64,000 nucleotides of DNA from Citrus sinensis (lineage: Eukaryota > Streptophyta > Magnoliopsida > Sapindales > Rutaceae), in NCBI RefSeq assembly GCF_022201045.2, contig NC_068562.1, positions 2,418,001 through 2,482,000 on the forward strand, written 5' to 3'. Made by a program: the position numbers and the translations under genes. The notes below the pieces were generated by a model. That model searched no databases and was not told the DNA's origin. It saw only the letters and a program-made list of their open reading frames with translations. This document shows positions 12,301 through 25,500 of this stretch, one piece after another. Numbering within the stretch: position 1 is the first letter of the stretch; each line of letters begins with the position of its first letter.

Positions 12301-13414
12301 GCTCGCTCTGGTAATATTATTATTTTTTTATTATCATTGTTATCGTAATAGTCGTCGTCATTCTTCTTCTTCTTATTATTATTTATAACGTATCACAGTA
12401 CACTCTCTCCATATTTATAATATTGGACCAACTAATTTTATTATTATAAAGAGCTCATAACTTAACAGAGGTGTAGTTATAAAATTATTGTTTTGACTAC
12501 AAGTAATATACACACACACATACATGTCATCTTAAAAGTTTAAATGTTTACATTTTCTCTAATGTTTTTCTCTCAATGTAAACACTATAAAATGATTTGG
12601 TAACAACTGTAAAAAATAAAACATTGTCCTAAATAACTTTAATTTAGAAAAATACTTTCTCCATCTTAAACCTTTAACACTATGTAGAGACAAACTTTTC
12701 CAAGACGACATCTAAAAAAATTATAACTTGTTACTGAGGGGTTTATTTTTATTAATAATTTGCCCAAATTAAATTAGAATTTTTTATGACTACATAAAAG
12801 TTATTCTTATATAGAGTATCACTATAGAGAGGTTTTACTGTATTTTTATTATTTGATCTGATGAAAAATCTATTCCATTTTAGCAAAGAGATTTTACTAT
12901 TTCAAATAAATGTTGCATAAGGTTGTTCACACATGACAACTCTGATTGTAGATGGGCAGAGTTGAAAAAAAAAAATTACCATCTCAAATAGATGCTGTAA
13001 TAAAGCTTGCTCACAACAATACATCTAATTGTTAATGATCAGAATTGATACGGTAAATGTGCGTTAACTAATTTTTTATGACCTTTTGTTTTATTTTATT
13101 TTTAATGGATTTCATGATTTCTTCACTATCAGTATTCCTTTTTTTTATTATTATCCTTACATATATTCCCAAACAATCAGCACTAGACAATAAAATACCA
13201 CCATTCTTCTAATTTTATAGATTTTGTATTATCTTTAAAGGTAACCCAAGATCTATATCAAAAATCATATGATTTCGTTCTTTTAAAGGTTTTGTAATTT
13301 TAATACCAAAATCTTCTTTTACTTACCAAAAATGTTCCCTCACTTTCTCGCGATATCAAAAAGCACGAATGTCTGCCAAGAAGATTACTAGTATTTACAT
13401 GCGATGTCAATCTC
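9375..13414. other. Gene-free AT-rich intergenic DNA, probably retrotransposon remains
   Basis: About 4 kb with no supportable gene. It holds two diverged direct repeats (9471-9805 and 11485-11792) that may be LTRs of a decayed element, and a run of about 22-bp repeats in 11940-12003 (T-tract plus GTATTTATATTGG, three units). 13300-13414 leads into the 3' end of the DUF620 gene. Confidence 0.5.
9471..11792. mobile_element. Candidate decayed LTR element: diverged direct repeats about 2.0 kb apart
   Basis: 9471-9805 and about 11485-11792 align by eye over about 300 bases: both begin TGTT, then share AAATTGG, TTTCTCAATCT, TTTTGAATTTTAAAGTGT and ATCTCA in order. I estimate three quarters identity. 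The 1.7 kb between them has no gag or pol frame that I can read. The simplest reading is an old non-autonomous LTR element or an internally deleted one. Two independent insertions of another repeat would look similar. No target duplication was confirmed. Confidence 0.45.
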
Positions 13415-14746
13415 TCAACAATTTTCTGTTTGCTTCCTCACACCAGCTGGTGGCATAAAATGATCCTTGGTCAATCCCCAAATATTCAAATCAACATCTT
13501 CAATCTTCCATTTCTCTTCCATGTCCCTCTTGTGATTGGCCGATTGCTCCCCATATCTAAAGACGGTGACTCGAGTCCTGCCACCATGTGCAATATTGAT
13601 GCCATCAACGTATCTATAATCATGCATCACTGACTCGGTACTTGTTTCCCAGAAAACATCATTGCCATCCTTTGTTTTCATTGTCAGCAGCCTCGAGTCC
13701 TCAAATTGAATCAACAGTCCCGACCTCTGGCTAAAATAACCCCAAATTGTATGATGAATGATCTCGTAGTTAGGCCCGCTTTGTGCTTCTCGAATCGCTG
13801 GACTAGTTTCAAGCTTCAGTATAAAACAGTCCTCATTGTTTATAACTTTCTCTCCAATGCATGAAGCGTCTAAGAATAAATTAGCCGTGGACCTCGGATC
13901 CAACCCCTGCCAAAGTTAATGTGAGCGTTCGATTAAAAGTTAAAAAAACATTAAATTCTATGAAGGTAGGTACCTGTAAGAAGCGGCGCAAGGGTCGGGG
14001 AGGGCCTTTTGAAATGGGTCCTTGGTGGTTGGAGGAGTGGCGCCATGTAAGCTTGCCATTGCTTCCGCAAATGACTTTGCAGCCTGAAACCACGAGTTCC
14101 AAGAACCATAAGTCTGGATCTTTTTGCCAAAGCACAAACCCACCTGTTTCCTCGTTGCTCTTCACATTCACGCTTTTTTCAATATCCCCTTGGTGAAATT
14201 CTGACGCTGTGATTTTCATCTGACCTGTTACGCACATGCTGTGCACTGCGTTTAATGCGGCCTGCCCTCCTGTGGCCGCTATGTACTGTTGCACTATGTA
14301 TTTCGCGGTTGAGGCTTGCTGATCATGGCAAATTATTAAATTTAATTTGATTTTATAAATATATTATTATTATTACTAAATGCGCTAGCTACGATTATTT
14401 TTATTTTTATAAGAATTGGAGAAATCGGAACTGGAAAAAAAAATTGGACTTTACTTACAATGGAACAATCTTTAACTGGCTTGTGAACAGAGTGGCCCAA
14501 CTGAACCTGAAGAGGAATAAGAGGAGATCCAACAAGGTAAAGGAGGAATCGAAGCTCGTTAATGCGACCTGCAATGACTGGCTGTGACCATTTATCAGAA
14601 GTTTGAGCCTTCATCCATGTGGACAAATTTTGCCAACGTAATTGGACATTGCTACCCATGCTGGTGAACATTTCTTCTGGTATCGGTACCTCGAGGACCG
14701 TCTCAAGGCCATCTTCTTTCTCAATATTTGGACAAAGTTTCCTCAT
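13415..14746 (-). CDS. DUF620-family protein
   Basis: Three phase-0 exons: 14459-14746 (96 codons), 13974-14318 (115) and 13415-13906 (163 plus stop), giving 374 aa. The start MRKLCPNIEKEDGLETVLEV is typical of the family and fixes the ATG. Conserved stretches include KYIVQQYIAATGG (early exon 2), GGFVLWQKDPDLWFLELVVSG (late exon 2) and DPRSTANLFLDASCIGEK (early exon 3). Family members are plant proteins of about 350-480 residues whose biochemical role is unknown, and the fold resembles lipid-binding lipoprotein-carrier-like domains only by inference. No signal peptide or membrane segment is visible. The gene sits alone between repeat-rich stretches and is not part of the Arabidopsis block matched by its neighbours, so it was probably inserted here or lost there. 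Confidence 0.88.
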
Positions 14747-17027
14747 GCACGTAAATTCTAAAAGATTTGCAGAAGAAGAGAAAGATTCAAGAAGTTAAAG
14801 ATCGACGATGAAGAGTTAAAAACAAAAATGCAAATTTGTTAGAGAATGATTGATGGTTGCCTAAGGGCTCTCCTTCTTTTTAGGTGTCTTGTGGGCATGA
14901 TTTATATACACCTAAGATTTGATTTGATTTTTTTTTTATAAGTTTCTATTTTAAGGTACCAGTTAATATTTCTTAGTATGATTTTTCATAGGATGAATAA
15001 TATAATACACTTTCCTTGATATGAATAGATTATATCTCAAATTTCTAACATTTTATATACTATTTGAAAAATTTTAAAATACATAAGAGATATGATATTA
15101 GCTATATAACAAACAAATGATATTATGACATGTGCTATTACAAGAAAACTGATAATAAATGACATATACTTTATGACAAATTCACTTATATCATAAAAAT
15201 ATGATGGACTCGTGATAAAATTATGGTCTATCAAAAAATTAACAATAGAATTATGATAGAATTATTGTCTATAAAATATGTATAATATTGTGGTGATAGA
15301 AAATTTCTTTATCATAAACTTTGTGATAGAAATTAATTTTTAACTATGCTTGACCGAATTTTAAAATTTTAACAGATAAAAAAAATGAAAAAAAAAAAAA
15401 GCACATCGTTTTGGGTTAGTTTCTCTAAAATACTTAAAATTTTACAAAGTGTTTACTCTCAGCACATAACACACTAGTCATCGTTACTCATGGCCTCATG
15501 CACTCTCAATCGACAAAACCCTAAAATGTGAAAGCTCAAAGCCTCACTCAAGCAAAACGCTATCATCTTTGTTCAAATCTACGAGCATTAATGATTTCGA
15601 AAGGAATTTATTTATGAAAATTTTCACCGAATTGAGATTCCAGTAGAAAATTGATTATTATTCGAATAGATTATGGGAAGAATGATTTCGTAAGAATGTT
15701 GTTTATGAACTTGTTTTCCAAACTGAAGTTGCAGGAGAAAGTGATAATTTGCAAACATTTTCTCTAAACTAAAGTTCCAAGAGAATTTTTTTTTTGTGAA
15801 CTTTTTTCCAAATTGATTCCGGTTTAAAATTATTTTGTCAATTTTTCTCTGAATTGATGTTTCGGTAGACAGTTCATTGTTCTTTGAATTGATTCCGAAA
15901 TGATTTAGTAGATTTTTTTTCGTCACTTTTCGAAAATTTTGCAAATAGCCATTTCGGGGAGAAAGCAAGAATAAAAATTATTTTTTATCATTAGAGAGTA
16001 TCATTAAAACGAGAATAAAAAAATATATAAATGAATCTTACTAATACAGAACTTTTAAAAATTACTAAAATAATATAATTACTATTATAAAAAAGGAAAA
16101 AAATAATTAAAAGGATTAAACAAATCAATAAAATTTTATTATGAAACAAAAGTTATCTATATTTCACTTGTATAATAAAAAATTACATTTATTATATTTT
16201 AAAACAAAATATCTATATTTCACTTGTATAATAATATGTTCATTACCAATATTTATTTTATAATTTACATTTACTATTTATTACTAACTTTTATTTCATA
16301 GTAATAATTTTTTTTTTCCACAACAACTGTAGCTTAAAAGTTACAGTACATCAATCCCAAACGCACCCTAAGTACTTAGCAGTGAGAGTAATATACCTTT
16401 TTTTTCCGATGGTTATTAGTTTTCTTCTCCTCTTATGCTCTTGATGTTCTTATTTTTTCTAGAAATGATGGTTCCAAGTTTTCTTGACACTCTAGATATT
16501 TATGATATTCTTGGTATTTCAAATATGATAGTTGTAGGTATGATAATTCTGGCTGTTTCGAGTATTCGAATGTTTCGGATATTTTAAGCATTTTCAATGT
16601 TCCAGGTCTTATTTATTCCTAAACATCACTTAATAGAAATTAATTCCAGAGGTTAAGTGTCCGAATTAATTTTCTTTTATTATTTAGGACACATGTCAAT
16701 ATCTAGTTCCCTTGAGAATTTGATACCTATAATTATTAGATATGTTAATTATTGAAACATTTGAGATAATTGACAAATTTTGAATGGTCCCAATTTGGTC
16801 CTAATTTTTTTTATCCTCAAGACAGAATAAAGATGAATTTTGTCCATATTTATGTCTCATGAGCAATAACGACGGAAACGAGATTTTGAGTGCCGGTCCA
16901 TCCCGCCCCGTTTGTCTTATCATGTAGCCTCTTTACTCGGATAGAACAAATAAACAACTCGCTGACAGGTGAAAACAAAGTACATATTAAAAAAAATTAT
17001 AAAATGGAAAATACCATACATAAAATT
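14747..17027. other. Intergenic, repeat-bearing, between DUF620 and the polyol transporter
   Basis: 14747-14900 is the DUF620 promoter side. 15131-15340 has a TATTACAAGAAAAC motif followed by repeated TATCATAA and GTGATAGAA words, resembling the terminus and subterminal repeats of a CACTA element. 15600-15970 has a run of degenerate repeats around GAATTGATTCCG and TTTTCCAAA. About 16140-16369 is a partial copy of a small MITE found again at 39300 and 46225. 16380-17027 is AT-rich and contains the 3' UTR of the transporter. I see no gene. Confidence 0.45.
16140..16369. mobile_element. Partial MITE copy ending in AATCCCAAACGCACCCT
   Basis: The right end reads CAACTGTAGCTTAAAAGTTACAGTACATCAATCCCAAACGCACCCT in sense (16322-16369, key words quoted in two parts elsewhere). 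The same structure appears inverted at 39300-39370, where AAGCTACAGTTGTTGTGGAAAA is shared. I could not find the left terminus, so this copy is truncated or its left end has decayed. The superfamily is uncertain. Confidence 0.5.
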
Positions 17028-18844
17028 CTACTTATTTGCGTTCGAAGCATTGCTTCCGGGTTGAATTTCTATCCCACCATTGCTGTTTCGAGAGCGTCTG
17101 CTGAAGAGCAACTCCATTTCTTCCAGACTCTTGCCTTTAGTTTCCGGACAGAGGAAATAGAAAAAGAACCAAGCAATCACAGCAATGCCAGCAAAAAGGA
17201 AGAAGGCTCCTCCTATTGTGATAGCTTTATACAACGAAATGAAAGTCATAGAAATTGTAGCATTCATAAGCCTGTTGACGGCAACTCCGATGGCTACACC
17301 CTGTGCTCTTAATTTTAAGGGAAAAATCTCAGCACTATAAACCCATGTGACTGGAGCAAGTCCAATTGAAAAAAATGCTAGAAATGTGTATGTAGCAACA
17401 ATGCTGAGAACAAGGGCCCACTTTGATTCGTGCTTTGAGGCTTCGGCCAAAGTCAAGCCAAAACCAACTGTTGAAAGCATTACAACCATTCCGGCTGTGC
17501 TTACAAGCAAAAGCTTTCTCCTCCCGACTTTGTCGAGTAAAAAAGTGGAGAAGGTTATGAACAAAGTCTTGGTAAGTCCGACGCCAATTGTGGCAAGCAA
17601 TAACTTCTCCTTACTTTTGATACCGGCTTTCTTGAAAATTCTTGGACCGTACAACACAATGGCTTCAATTCCTGTTGCATGCTCAAAGAAATGTATCCCG
17701 ATTGCAGCGACCAAAATCCTACGCACAGCGGGTGTAGGCCGTAAGAAAAGCTCTTTCCACACGCCTTTACCGCGACTGTGCTTGGAAGGCTTGAGATAGT
17801 CCTCGTTGCAATTGGGATCAAACCCAGCTGCAATCTTTATATCATGTAAACGCCTGTCAGCTTCTTCCGTAGAATTGCACACTAGCAAAAGCACTTTCTT
17901 GGCATCTCCCAAACGACCTTGCATCGCTAGCCACCTTGGAGACTCGGGCATTTTAATTATTCCAAAGGCTAATACAAGAGAAGGAATGGCTGCAACACCA
18001 AGCATCAGCCTCCAGCCGAGTTTTAAGGTCAATTTTGCGAAGAAATAGTTTGATATATAGCCGAGCAAGATGCCAATACTGATGCAAAGTTCCGGGAGAG
18101 ACGTTAAGAAACCGCGAGATTTGGCGGACGAAATTTCGGCAGAGTAAACTGGAGCTATCATCAGGGCGAAGCCCACGCCAATTCCAGATATGCATCTTCC
18201 ACCAAGCAACACCGCGTAATCTGGGCCATATCCCATTAAAACTGCACCAACCATGAAAATTACGGAGGCTAAAACAATTGTGTAACGTCGCCCGATGTAA
18301 TCAGACGTTCTTCCGGCGAATAGGGAGCCCACGAGGGCACATATGTTGAGAATTCCCGCGAGAACTTCGACTTCGACGTCGTCGATTTTCAGTTCTTCCT
18401 TTATGAATATCATGGCCCCACTCATGACGCCGGTGTCTGAAAATGGAACGTTTCAATTTATGATTTTGTCTTTTTACACATTTTGTCAAAGTATCATTAC
18501 TCACACATACATATCCGAAACCGAAGAATTTTTTTTTCAACATAAAGGAGAATATAAGACCCGAGTTATTAGTTTAAATATAGGAGGATTCAAAACTTTG
18601 TTGACAGAGAAGAAGAAAAAGGGCAGAAAATTATTATTATTATTATTATTATTTCGTTGAATTAATCATGAAAAATTGAACCCTCTAATTAAGTAAGTAA
18701 ATAGAAGAGAGAAAAAGAGAAAATAGTACCATATCCGAAGATGATGGAGATCATAGAGGCAACAATAGAACAGGCACAAGCATATTTATTGAATTTCTGG
18801 CTCTCGCCATTAGCGTCCAAGTTATCTACCGCATGCACGACCAT
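17028..18844 (-). CDS. PLT: Polyol/monosaccharide transporter (PLT type, sugar-porter MFS)
   Basis: Two exons: 18730-18844 (38 codons plus 1 nt) and 17028-18436, giving 507 aa. The codon for Asp in FGYDTGVMSG spans the intron. Twelve membrane segments are readable. Signature motifs are present: GRTSDYIGRR after segment 2, PESPRWLAMQGR after segment 6, VGRRKLL after segment 8, VTWVYSAEIFPLKLRAQG near segment 10, and CPETKGKSLEEME at the end of segment 12. The protein is a proton-coupled importer of sugar alcohols and monosaccharides in the plasma membrane, by family. In segment 7 the usual QQ sugar-contact pair of sugar porters reads EH (FFEHATGIEAIVLY), which may shift substrate range. By neighbourhood it matches Arabidopsis At4g36670 (PLT6) or its paralogue At2g18480 (PLT3). 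Confidence 0.95.
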
Positions 18845-21696
18845 GGCTCTTTGTATTTTAGTTTCTCTATAATTCTAATGGTAAACTGCTGAGGCTAGCA
18901 GATTTATGTAGGACAGAAAGTGAACTTGAACTGCCTCGTTGGTGCCCACTCGTTAGGCCCCAAAACTGCAGGTCAAGTCTGGCTATACGGATTATGGTGG
19001 GACGTATATTGAGAGGGACTTCGTTTCGGCCGGTTGAAATGTTTTTTGGAATGCATTGTCTTATCTTATTCTTATTGGCTTGGCCTTTTCTGCGAAAATC
19101 GTGTGCATAGTATTTAATTCTAGATAAGGATGATTTCGAAATCTGACCTGTGATTTTCCATTCTCACGTGCGTTGACTCGCATCTTTAGAGTGGGGATCA
19201 TATAGCCAATCCGTAATATTTAGGGAAGTAGTGACTAAAATTAAGCTTCACCGCATGTATCCATTAAATAGGTTTTATAAGGCCATGAAGAGCCAAATCC
19301 ATCTTGGTATCGACCCAAATCCCCTATGAACCGGCATATTTAAGGTAAAAATAACTATTATTATAACCTTTTTAGCAGGAATCCAACTGTGTGACAGTGA
19401 AACAAACAAAGATACAATTAATTAATTACTGCAGGTTGGAGATTAAAAGAGGACCCATTCGATGCCCGTTTGCCAAATAATCTGATCAAAGTTTTTGAAT
19501 TAAGATGCGAAGTAATCATTGAGATATTATCGCAATCACGATGAAAATTGAGAACTAAAAACAATAGAATAAGATAGATCAATTATGGTAAATGATTCGA
19601 ATTCATCCAACATTGGTTGTGCTATTCAATTTGCTCACACACAAGATATCGAAGCAGGTGTTTATTGAGGAGGAAAAATCTAATAGAAAGTATTAATTCT
19701 GAGTTAGTGACATGACCAAATTGAATTTAGTTCTGTCTCTTACTTTATTATCATAAAGTCACAAATACATCGAACCCTACCATGTCAGAAGTAGGAAAGT
19801 GGTGGAGTAGACGAGTTGTGGATTATAAGCTAAGCCAAAAGTGATCGCAGTTCATAAATTCCATACACTGAGGCTCAATACAGACAAGATTCAAGCCAAA
19901 GTCAATCAATCATCGTTCAAATGCGTCATCGTCTCGCCACATGAAGTGAGAATGATCATAAAAATATCTTTGTGAATCCAATAGGTATGATTTATTGTGC
20001 AAGTCTAAAATGGCGTTCAGTTTTTGATACACGAATCTAAAATGCGTTCACCATACAACTAACTCGGCGACGTGGCTATGAAAAATTGGAACAAAGCATA
20101 TTACCTTTTTTAGAACAATTATTACATTTTTTTAGTGCACATTATCGGGTAGTTTAAATTTTGTTTTCTACAATTGAGATGACTAATCTATTTCGATCTT
20201 GTCACGATGAATTTGATTATTTTACTAAATTTTCGTGATTTCATAAAAAATTGTAATGCATATTTTCTTTCTCTTTTATACTCCCTGATACCTTAATTTT
20301 CACATTCAATTCCAAAAAATTATAAAATATATCAAAGAAACTACGTCAACTGTACAAAAAAATAAATGATATTATGACATATGTGCACTTATTTTAAAAA
20401 ACCATCACGCAAATGATAATTATATTAAATTTAATTATACATGTAACGCATGCATCAATTAATTGTAATATATGAGAGCTATTGTAGAATTTATCCGCGA
20501 CTTGTTAGCCCACAAAGCATTCACATAAATAAACTCTCAAGAGACGAAAATGAAATGTTTTAAATAGGAAAAGAAGTATAGAACTCACGCCTATCAATTA
20601 GCATGGGCTAAAAAAAGGTTTGTGGTACTCATGACTCATGAGTGCAACGGTTACCTAAACTTTGACCGCAATACGTGTACTTAATATCCTCTAGTTATAG
20701 GTACATTATTTTAATTCTAATTCTTAACTTAAAATATTGACATAAATTTTGACTGATTAATCTCCTGCAATTTAATGGTGAATAAATTGACAAAATATTA
20801 TTTTAACTTTCAATATTCATTAGATTGTGTAAGATAAATGACTTGAAATTTTGTGTCAAATTTTTAAATAAAAAACTTAAGTTAGAGTAGTTCTGCTCAT
20901 TAGATTTATATAGGTAGAATTATACGTGGTAGTGCTTTAACATATTTTGAAACACATACAACATTGAGTTGCTAGGTCTTTTTAAAATTACTATAAATAA
21001 TCATATGTACCTATTAATTTGTTTTTAATGTTCTCTAACTCTTTTAAGAGAAAATGGTGATTACTCCCCTGATGTTTGGAGAAATCAAGTAAAATCTCTC
21101 TCATGCATGCTTTAAAATAAGTCCAAACCCTCTTGCAATTTTAATGGTGTTAATTTTATATATCATTTTATTATTCTACCCCTAATCTTGAAATTAATTA
21201 TAAAATTTAAATGTTTTGAGTATATAAGTCAAGCAAAATAACTTATATACTCTTAATATTAAATTAATTTAATAATGAATTATAAACTATGGAAAAATAC
21301 AGATAATTGACATCCCACCCCCCTAAATCAATTTCTTCCCACCAAAATTAATAAAAACATCCATGTCGTAATTTAGATACGATTCCTACTGTTATAAACT
21401 AACAATTTATATTTTCTTTCATAAATTAAGGACATGTTAGGCTGTACTGTAAAAAGGTTAAGATAGTGCTCTTTTATCTTTTGGTTGAAAAAGAGGTTAT
21501 GATAATATCTTAAATCGTTGTGATAAATTAACCTAAATTTGTCTCTTGCAGGTTGATTTGATTTTCAAAATTTGTAGGCCAGATTCGATTGGGGAGTCAA
21601 CTTGTTCTGTCTTGGTACAGATAGAGCTTTTGGTCGCAAAGTCCTATATCAGTATGAATCTCGTCTGCCAAACATGATTTGCTTTATTATAATTAA
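18845..21696. other. Intergenic, no gene seen
   Basis: The first few hundred bases are the promoter of the transporter. The rest is AT-rich unique-looking DNA without an open frame, tandem repeat or transposon end that I could support. Confidence 0.5.
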
Positions 21697-22500
21697 TCAT
21701 GCGTTTACTTTTTAGATTAGAATGAGAATTTTGGGATTAGAAGTATAGAGTGGGAGTGAGAGTAAGGTGTTTACTTAGACTAAATAAAAGTATGGATTGT
21801 CAATCAAAATTCTAATTATTTGTTTACTTTTTTTTGGATTTGGAGTAAATTGTTTTAAATTATAATTTTATCCTTATGTAAAGAATTATAATTTGTAATT
21901 AAAAAATTAATAAAAAATATATTTGAAAAATAAAATAAATATTTTATTTTATTTATAAATTAGTAATAATTAATAATATTCTTAATTATGTAAATCATAA
22001 TTTTTTATTAATTTTAATTTAAATTGTGTGAATAAAAATTATTAATAATAGCAATACAAATGAAACATTACTATTGATAATATAGTACAAAATTAATATT
22101 TTCTTAAAATAAAATATTTATTACTATTAATTAAAAAAATAATTAATATTTATTAAAATTAATGTTTAATATTATTAATTTAAATATAATATTTATTTAT
22201 TTTTATTTTTTTAAAATTTAATAAAATAAATATGTTATAATTATTATTTTTAATAAATATGATATTATTTATTTTATTAAATATTATTTATTTATTTTAA
22301 TTATGAGGGTAAAAAGGGAAGAGGGGGAGTGGATTCCCACTCCCACCTCCCCCCATGGGAGTGGGAATTCCACTCCCCACTCCAAAATTAAATGGGACCT
22401 ATGGAGTGGGAATCCCACTCTCCCCTTAAAAATGGTAAGTAAACAATGGAGTGTGAGGAATCCACACTCCACACTCCCACTCTAGAAAGTAAACACTACC
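21697..22500. mobile_element. PIF/Harbinger-type MITE, copy 1 (804 bp, TSD TAA)
   Basis: Begins TCATGCGTTTACTTTTTAG and ends AAAGTAAACACTACC, flanked by TAA at 21694-21696 and 22501-22503. The ends carry GAGTGGGAGTG-type words and their inverse. The centre is extremely AT-rich. It is clearly the same family as 56591-57552: both share the (TT)GGAGTAAAT...TTATCCTTAT segment near the left and the GTGGATTCCCACTCCCACCTCCCCC block near the right. No coding capacity. A 3-bp TAA duplication points to the PIF/Harbinger superfamily. Confidence 0.85.
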
Positions 22501-22503
22501 TAA

Positions 22504-25500
22504 TAGTATGAGCGGCTCTCTCCCGTAGGCAGCTGCCCAATACTCTTCTCAAAATTTTATTTTTAAATTATAGTTATCAAATTATTATTTTATACTTTTT
22601 ATGAATTTATAATTATCTTTTCCATTAACAAACAATTAAATCTCTACAGAATCTCCTTGTTAACATTAGAATTAACAATTCTAATCATATTTATTATCAC
22701 AAGATCTCTATTTAGCAATATAATTAAAATAATATATATTTCATTTAAAACTATATAAAAACCAAATGTGTGCTAAATTATTATCCATTAGTATTTTGTT
22801 CCAATAAAAAAAAAATGGTACGTTTAACACTTTGGTGCTTAAGGGGGAAAAAACTGCTTTCCCTAATCTACTGTTGGCTTAAATGAAAAAAAAAAAAAAG
22901 AATCAAATGTTTTACTTTCCATTAATTATTGTTGCTCAAAGCTTCAATTTATGAAAGTTACAATTTTCAAATTTGCAGGTTTTATTTTCATATTCTCTTC
23001 TTAGTTGATAGTGTCATTTAATTGTTTTTATTTCTTTAAAAATATTATCATGTTCATATGTTGTTGTTTTATATTAATTATCTAATATAATTGTTGCTTT
23101 TTTTACTCTTGTTTCACTAGAAAAAAAAAATCTACCAGAAAATATGCATACAAAAAGATTCAAAAAGAAAAGAAAATAATAGAAAAGTTAGTTCAATCTA
23201 AAAAAAGAGCTCTCGATAAATTTATTAAAAATATATAGTAAAAAAGATGTGAATTTGAGTGAAGAATCATAATATTATTAATAATACTAAAGACAATTGC
23301 CGATACAAAAAGAAGTTCTTCAAAATTAAAATTGAAAAAAAAAACTTATTCAAGAGCAATCATATCATAGGAAAGATCAAATAACTTATATTGTCCACTG
23401 AGAAAGATAAATTAGCAAAATCATAATATAAAAAATTTGATTAATAATTTTACATCTCAGAAAGTTAGAAAGATTGATTTTAAATAAATAATTTTTTAAT
23501 AAAATCAATACATATATTTTACCTTAATTTTTTTGGAAGGTCTAATTAAAACAATTTACCTAAAACCAAAATATATTATTGAGCTGCCTTTGATTAATAG
23601 TGATAATAAAATTTTGTTAATTATTGCTTACATTATTTCGATAACAATATTTTGACATATAAAAGCTGCTGTTTAGACACTTGTGATTAGCTGGTTGCTC
23701 TGGAAATTTATTAATTTGTTGAATTAATTAACTAAGACAACAACATTGGACAAATTACGAAACTCTCAAATTTCACCGTTCTTTTGTAAGTTAACGATTC
23801 TTCGGGTTTTTTTTTTTTTAGGTTTAAAATTGCAGTGTTTGATAAATATTAGTAAAAATTATATTTGTCAAAGTCACGTCTACTATAATAGATTTTGAAA
23901 AGTATGGGAGTAGTAACTTTTCAAAATCTAATTTTGATAATCAGTTTTTTATTTAATACAATTTCATATACATCCTCACATATGTTATAAAAATTCAAAA
24001 TTATTCTTGTTCAATCAGAGAAATAAAAAATCTTTAAGTTTAAAGAGATTATTATTACTTTCAATTATATTGATAACAAAATAAAAATAAAATTAATAAA
24101 ATAAAATATTTTTTAATCATCAATTATTTTATGCACACAATTAAAAATAATAATATATACATGTATATAAATTATATCCAATATTATATTCTTATAATAG
24201 TTTAACAAAAAGAATTACCAAATATATATGACTACTTTTAAAATTCACAGTATTTTTAAAAATAAATTTTCTACATGTATATATATATATATATTTACAA
24301 TTAATTATTTTTATAAAACGGTTAACAATAATTATTTTAAAACCCTAATTTAGTTATGATACATGGAGATGTATTAATGATGGTTTTTACTATTTCTTTT
24401 CTAAACTGAAAACTCTAGAGAATTAAACACAGAGAAATAGTTTACAGACAAAAGGTAAATAAATAATCATCACTCTTTTTTATGTATAATTATACGGATA
24501 TATGCATCGTAATCCCGATGCAGGCTGGGGCCTACTGATATCAGGCTGGGGCCTACTGTTTAGGGAGGGCTTTGAATTTCAAAAGCACCTAGGCCCATAA
24601 GCTCACCCATTGATTGTACAAGAGTTTTCCAGCCTAAAAGATGAGAAATACTTTGACAACTGCAATAATGGTTTGTTGTTAGACAAAACTACATAAAAGT
24701 ATATAAATTTATTTTGTATAAATTTATTTTATATTAATTCATTAGTTGAATAAAAATATAAAATAATAAAAATAAATCATGCGGATTAAGAGATATTTAA
24801 TCCAACTAATTTAATCATGCTACATTAATTTTTACGAAAAAAATTTATACAAGAATATGTAACTATATTATTACTTTACACTTGTAAATCATAAACTCTA
24901 TTATCTTTAAAATTATATCTATAATATAATTAACTTTGGTTAAGTGGGTTGCCGTCTCCTCCCTTTAATTTTAAAGTAGTAAAACTCCCCAATATTTATA
25001 GAGAGTTTATTTTCCTTACTTTTTAGTTTATATTGCGTATTTCAATATATTTATGTTAAACTTTAATTATGTACTTCAACGCCAACTCAACATCTAGCAC
25101 CAGTAGATCTCTATGTCGACTCTATCATTCAAAATTTCGAAAATTTTGAACCGAAAATTTTGAGAACTTGGGGTAGGAGCGAGGACCAATATCAATATCT
25201 GACTGACTGGGATTCGCAGAAGCACTATTTTAGGCGACAATAATGACGTGTAAATTGAGCGTAGAAGAAAGCTTCTTGGGTCGGGCAAATCACATGTCCC
25301 CAAAAAAAGGGGATGGGAAAGGAGAAACGCTTGCATGCAAATTGCAAAAGATAATATTGCATGATCATTTTGTTTCCTTGGATCCCCACCCAGTTTTTGA
25401 GAAGCGCTTCTTTGTTGATGACTTTTCCTTAGCTATCTATCTGCCCAGTGATTTATCATTTATTCATTACACAAAGCTATGCTCCTTTTCTTGCATGTGC

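Noticed and set aside
15624..15968. 114-codon minus-strand frame
   Set aside because: It falls in a run of degenerate short repeats and is Asn/Lys/Phe-rich low-complexity; it looks like repeat DNA, not a gene.
16890..18660. Plus-strand frames of 80-150 codons
   Set aside because: All are antisense shadows of the polyol transporter.
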